A stretch of DNA of 64,000 bases, taken from assembly GCF_050947335.1 (NCBI RefSeq), contig NW_027473314.1, positions 1,488,001 through 1,552,000 of the forward strand. Direction: 5' to 3'. A model generated the notes under the pieces. That model saw only the letters and a program-made list of their open reading frames with translations, ran no database searches and was not told where the DNA came from. A program made the position numbers and the translations under genes. The DNA is from Megachile rotundata. Its lineage: Eukaryota > Arthropoda > Insecta > Hymenoptera > Megachilidae. Below are positions 61,601 to 64,000 of the stretch, one piece after another (position 1 is the first letter of the stretch; each line of letters begins with the position of its first letter).

Positions 61601-62780
61601 TCACAATCATACAATCGCAATCAAAGAATCACAATCATACAATCACAATCATACAATCACAATCATACAATCACAATCATAGAATCACAATCATACAATC
61701 ACAATCATACAATCACAATCATACAATCGCAATCAAAGAATCACAATCATACAATCACAATCATACAATCACAATCATACAATCACAATCATACAGTCAC
61801 AATCATACAATCACAGTCATACAATCACAATCATACAATCACAATCATACAATCACAATCATAGAATCACAATCATACAATCACAATCATACGATCACAA
61901 TCATACAATCACAATCATACAATCACAATCATACAATCACAATCATACAGTCACAATCATACAGTCACAATCATACAATCACAATCATACAATCACAATC
62001 ATACAATCACAATCATACAATCACAATCATACAATCACAATCATACAATCACAATCATACAATCACAATCATACAATCACAATCATACAATCACAATCAT
62101 GCAATCACAATCATACAATCACAATCATACAATCACAATCATACAATCACAATCATACAATCACAATCATACAATCACAATCATACAATCACAATCATAC
62201 AATCACAATCATACAATCACAATCATACAATCACAATCATACAATCACAATCATACAATCACAATCATACAATCACAATCATACAATCACAATCATACAA
62301 TGACTATCATACAATCACAGTCATACAATCACAATCATACAATCACAATCATACAATCACAATCATACAATCACAATCATACAGTCACAATCATGCAATC
62401 ACAATCATACAATCACAATCATACAATCACAATCATACTATCACAATCATACAATCACAATCATACAATCACAATCTCACAATCACGATCATACAATAAC
62501 GATCATCCAATCACAATCATACAATCACAATCATACAATCGCAATCATACAATCACAAACATACAGAAACAATCATACAATCACTATCATACAATCACAA
62601 TCATACAATCACAATCATACAATCACAATCATACAATCACAATCATACAATCACAATCATACAATCACAATCATACAATCACAATCATACAGTCACAATC
62701 ATGCAATCACAATCATACAATCACAATCATACAATCACAATCATACAATCACAATCATACAATCACAATCATACAACCAC

Positions 62781-64000
62781 AATCATACAATCACAATCAT
62801 AAAATCACAATCATAAAATCACAATCATACAATAACAATCATACGATCACAATCATACAATCACAATCATACAATCACAATCAAACAGTCAGAATCATAC
62901 AATCACAATCATACAATCACGATCATACAATCACGATCATACAATCACAATCATACCATCATAGTCACACAATTACAATCATACAATCATAATCACAAAA
63001 TCACAATCATACAATCACAATCATACAATCACAACCATACAATCACAATCATACAATCACAGTCATACAATCACAATCATACAATCACAATCATACAATC
63101 ACAATCATACAGTCACAATCATACAATCACAATCATACAATCACAATCACACAATCACAATCATACAATCACAATCATAGAATCACAATCATACAATCAC
63201 AATCATACGATCACAATCATACAATCACAATCATACAATCACAATCATACAGTCACAATCATACAATCACAATCATACAGTGACAATCATACAATCACAA
63301 TCATACAATCACAATCATACAATCATAATCATACAATCACAATCATACAAGGACAATCATACAATCACAATCACACAGTCACAATCATACAATCGATATC
63401 ACACAACCACAATCATACAATCACAGTCATACAATCACAATCATACAATCACAATCATAGAATCACAATCATACAATCACAATCATACGATCACAATCAT
63501 ACAATCACAATCATACAATCACAATCATACAGTGACAATCATACAATCACAATCATACAATCACAATCATACAATCACAATCATACAATCACAATCATAC
63601 AATCACAATCATACAATCGCAATCATACAATCACAATCATACAATCACAATCATACAATCACAATCATACAATCACAATCATACAATCACAATCATACAA
63701 TCACAATCATACAATCACAATCATACAATCACAATCATACAATCACAATCATACAATCACAATCATACAATCGCAATCAAAGAATCACAATCATACGATC
63801 ACAATCATACAATCACAATCATACAGTCACAATCATACAATCACAACCATACAATCACAATCATACAATCACAGTCATACAATCACAATCATACAATCAC
63901 AATCATACAATCACAATCATACAGTCACAATCATACAATCACAATCATACAGTGACAATCATACAATCACAATCATACAATCACAATCATACAATCATAA
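62781..64000. repeat. Region 10: families E and F return; CAGTGAC variant appears
   Basis: A family E block (62883) and family F (63393) follow 14 kb without E. The variant CAGTGACAATC occurs only here, with AGTGAC at 63279, 63531 and 63951, spaced 252 and 420 bp (18 and 30 units). From 63,540 to 63,760 there is almost pure consensus. The array runs off the window inside a CATAAT unit. Confidence 0.83.

Larger units (their letters stand above)
49361..62780. repeat. Region 9: second family C/D-rich compartment
   Basis: Family C at 51114, 52542, 53424, 57736 and 59850 and family D at 51548, 52920, 53802, 58184, 58828, 60214 and 62300 dominate, with TCGCAAT runs and long stretches of pure consensus. 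Family E is absent; F occurs only at 50065 and 56701. It contains a 2.6 kb segment present twice 6.6 kb apart, an 882 bp tandem duplication, and a composite block at 55.2 and 61.0 kb also found at 13.1, 15.5 and 45.1 kb. A CATGCAATC unit without CAGAAAC is specific to its second half (51921, 52271, 53153, 58557, 59215, 59579, 62393, 62701). Confidence 0.82.
1..64000 (+). repeat. 14-bp satellite array filling the window
   Basis: The unit CATACAATCACAAT repeats head to tail from the first to the last base, about 4,570 copies, always in this orientation. Units begin at positions equal to 7 modulo 14 up to about 27,045 and 8 modulo 14 after it. Differences between units are almost all single substitutions, mainly A to G at unit positions 6, 10, 12 and 13, C to T at position 11, and C to G at position 5. 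The consensus + strand contains no G. Both ends are cut inside the array. No unique sequence of even one unit length interrupts it. No function can be read from the sequence. Long satellites of this type are known from eukaryotic heterochromatin; that placement is inference. Confidence 0.98.

Noticed and set aside
50..62992. Many long + strand open reading frames encoding a QSQSYNHNHTITII-type repeat protein (up to 860 codons)
   Set aside because: They follow from a stop-free 14-bp unit. Starts are single-base variants (CATGC, CAATGAC) and ends are recurrent variant units (CATAAT, CATAGAATC, ACAATAGC, CATAAAATC). Different frames overlap and give the same peptide. There is no signal peptide, unique terminal domain, promoter or splice structure, and stops are tolerated at high frequency.
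1..64000. CRISPR array
   Set aside because: There are no spacers: the 14-bp units abut directly and all positions are repeat.
1..64000. Telomere repeat array
   Set aside because: The G/T-rich strand is reminiscent of telomeres, but it lacks the GG or GGG runs of known telomeric repeats, is far longer than most telomeres, and has higher-order blocks that telomerase products do not show.
1..64000. G-quadruplex or i-motif forming repeat
   Set aside because: The consensus has no GG on either strand; GG occurs only in scattered AAGGAC-type units, far too sparse.
1..64000. Embedded transposon, tRNA, rRNA or other unique element
   Set aside because: Reading through every line I found no stretch longer than a unit that cannot be aligned to the 14-mer with a few substitutions.
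1..64000. Genes on the - strand
   Set aside because: The reverse complement (ATTGTGATTGTATG) has a TGA in every unit, so each - frame is closed about every 42 bases.
1..64000. Whole array as an assembly artefact
   Set aside because: Random artefact would not give ordered private variants at exact unit multiples on several scales. Local copy number and the 27,048 insertion remain open to assembly error.

Overview
The whole 64 kb window is one uninterrupted satellite-DNA array. Its basic unit is 14 bp, CATACAATCACAAT on the + strand, repeated head to tail about 4,570 times in one orientation. I see no unique sequence, protein-coding gene, RNA gene, transposon, CRISPR array or inverted segment. 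The array runs off both ends of the window. Long arrays of this kind with layered higher-order structure are typical of eukaryotic heterochromatin (pericentromeric, subtelomeric or sex-chromosome blocks). The species cannot be told from the sequence; a bacterial, archaeal or viral source is very unlikely.

The consensus + strand has A7 C4 T3 and no G (28.6% GC). It contains no TAA, TAG or TGA and, because 14 is not a multiple of 3, every + frame cycles through the same 14-residue peptide (QSQSYNHNHTITII). Hundreds of bases therefore stay open in all + frames by composition alone. The reverse complement has a TGA in every unit and is closed in every frame. ATG and stop codons appear only where a variant unit creates them. 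The many long open frames are by-products of the repeat.

Array phase is kept very strictly. Fifty-three copies of one diagnostic variant (CCTTAATTA) sit at positions that are all 0 modulo 14 before about 27,045 and all 1 modulo 14 afterwards. The only net shift is a single-base insertion near 27,048.

Higher-order structure: point-variant units occur in fixed orders and form blocks that recur at exact multiples of 14 bp. Region by region: 1-5,480 is a mosaic with about 2.39 kb periodicity. 5,481-11,451 holds a module pair spaced 3,472 bp. 11,452-16,505 is two successive higher-order copies (171 and 190 units). 16,506-22,240 is a mosaic ending in a ten-unit homogenised run. 22,241-27,046 is a 1.85-1.86 kb higher-order repeat. 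27,049-42,050 carries roughly 10 kb-spaced copies of 1.3-1.7 kb segments. 42,051-46,180 has 854 bp and 784 bp tandem duplications. 46,181-49,360 returns to the earlier variant set. 49,361-62,780 contains a 2.6 kb segment duplicated 6.6 kb apart and an 882 bp tandem duplication. 62,781-64,000 again has the earlier variant set plus a variant seen only there.

The pattern fits repeated unequal exchange or slippage in whole 14 bp steps, with local homogenisation. All comparisons were made by eye on landmark variants, so block edges are approximate while landmark positions were read individually.
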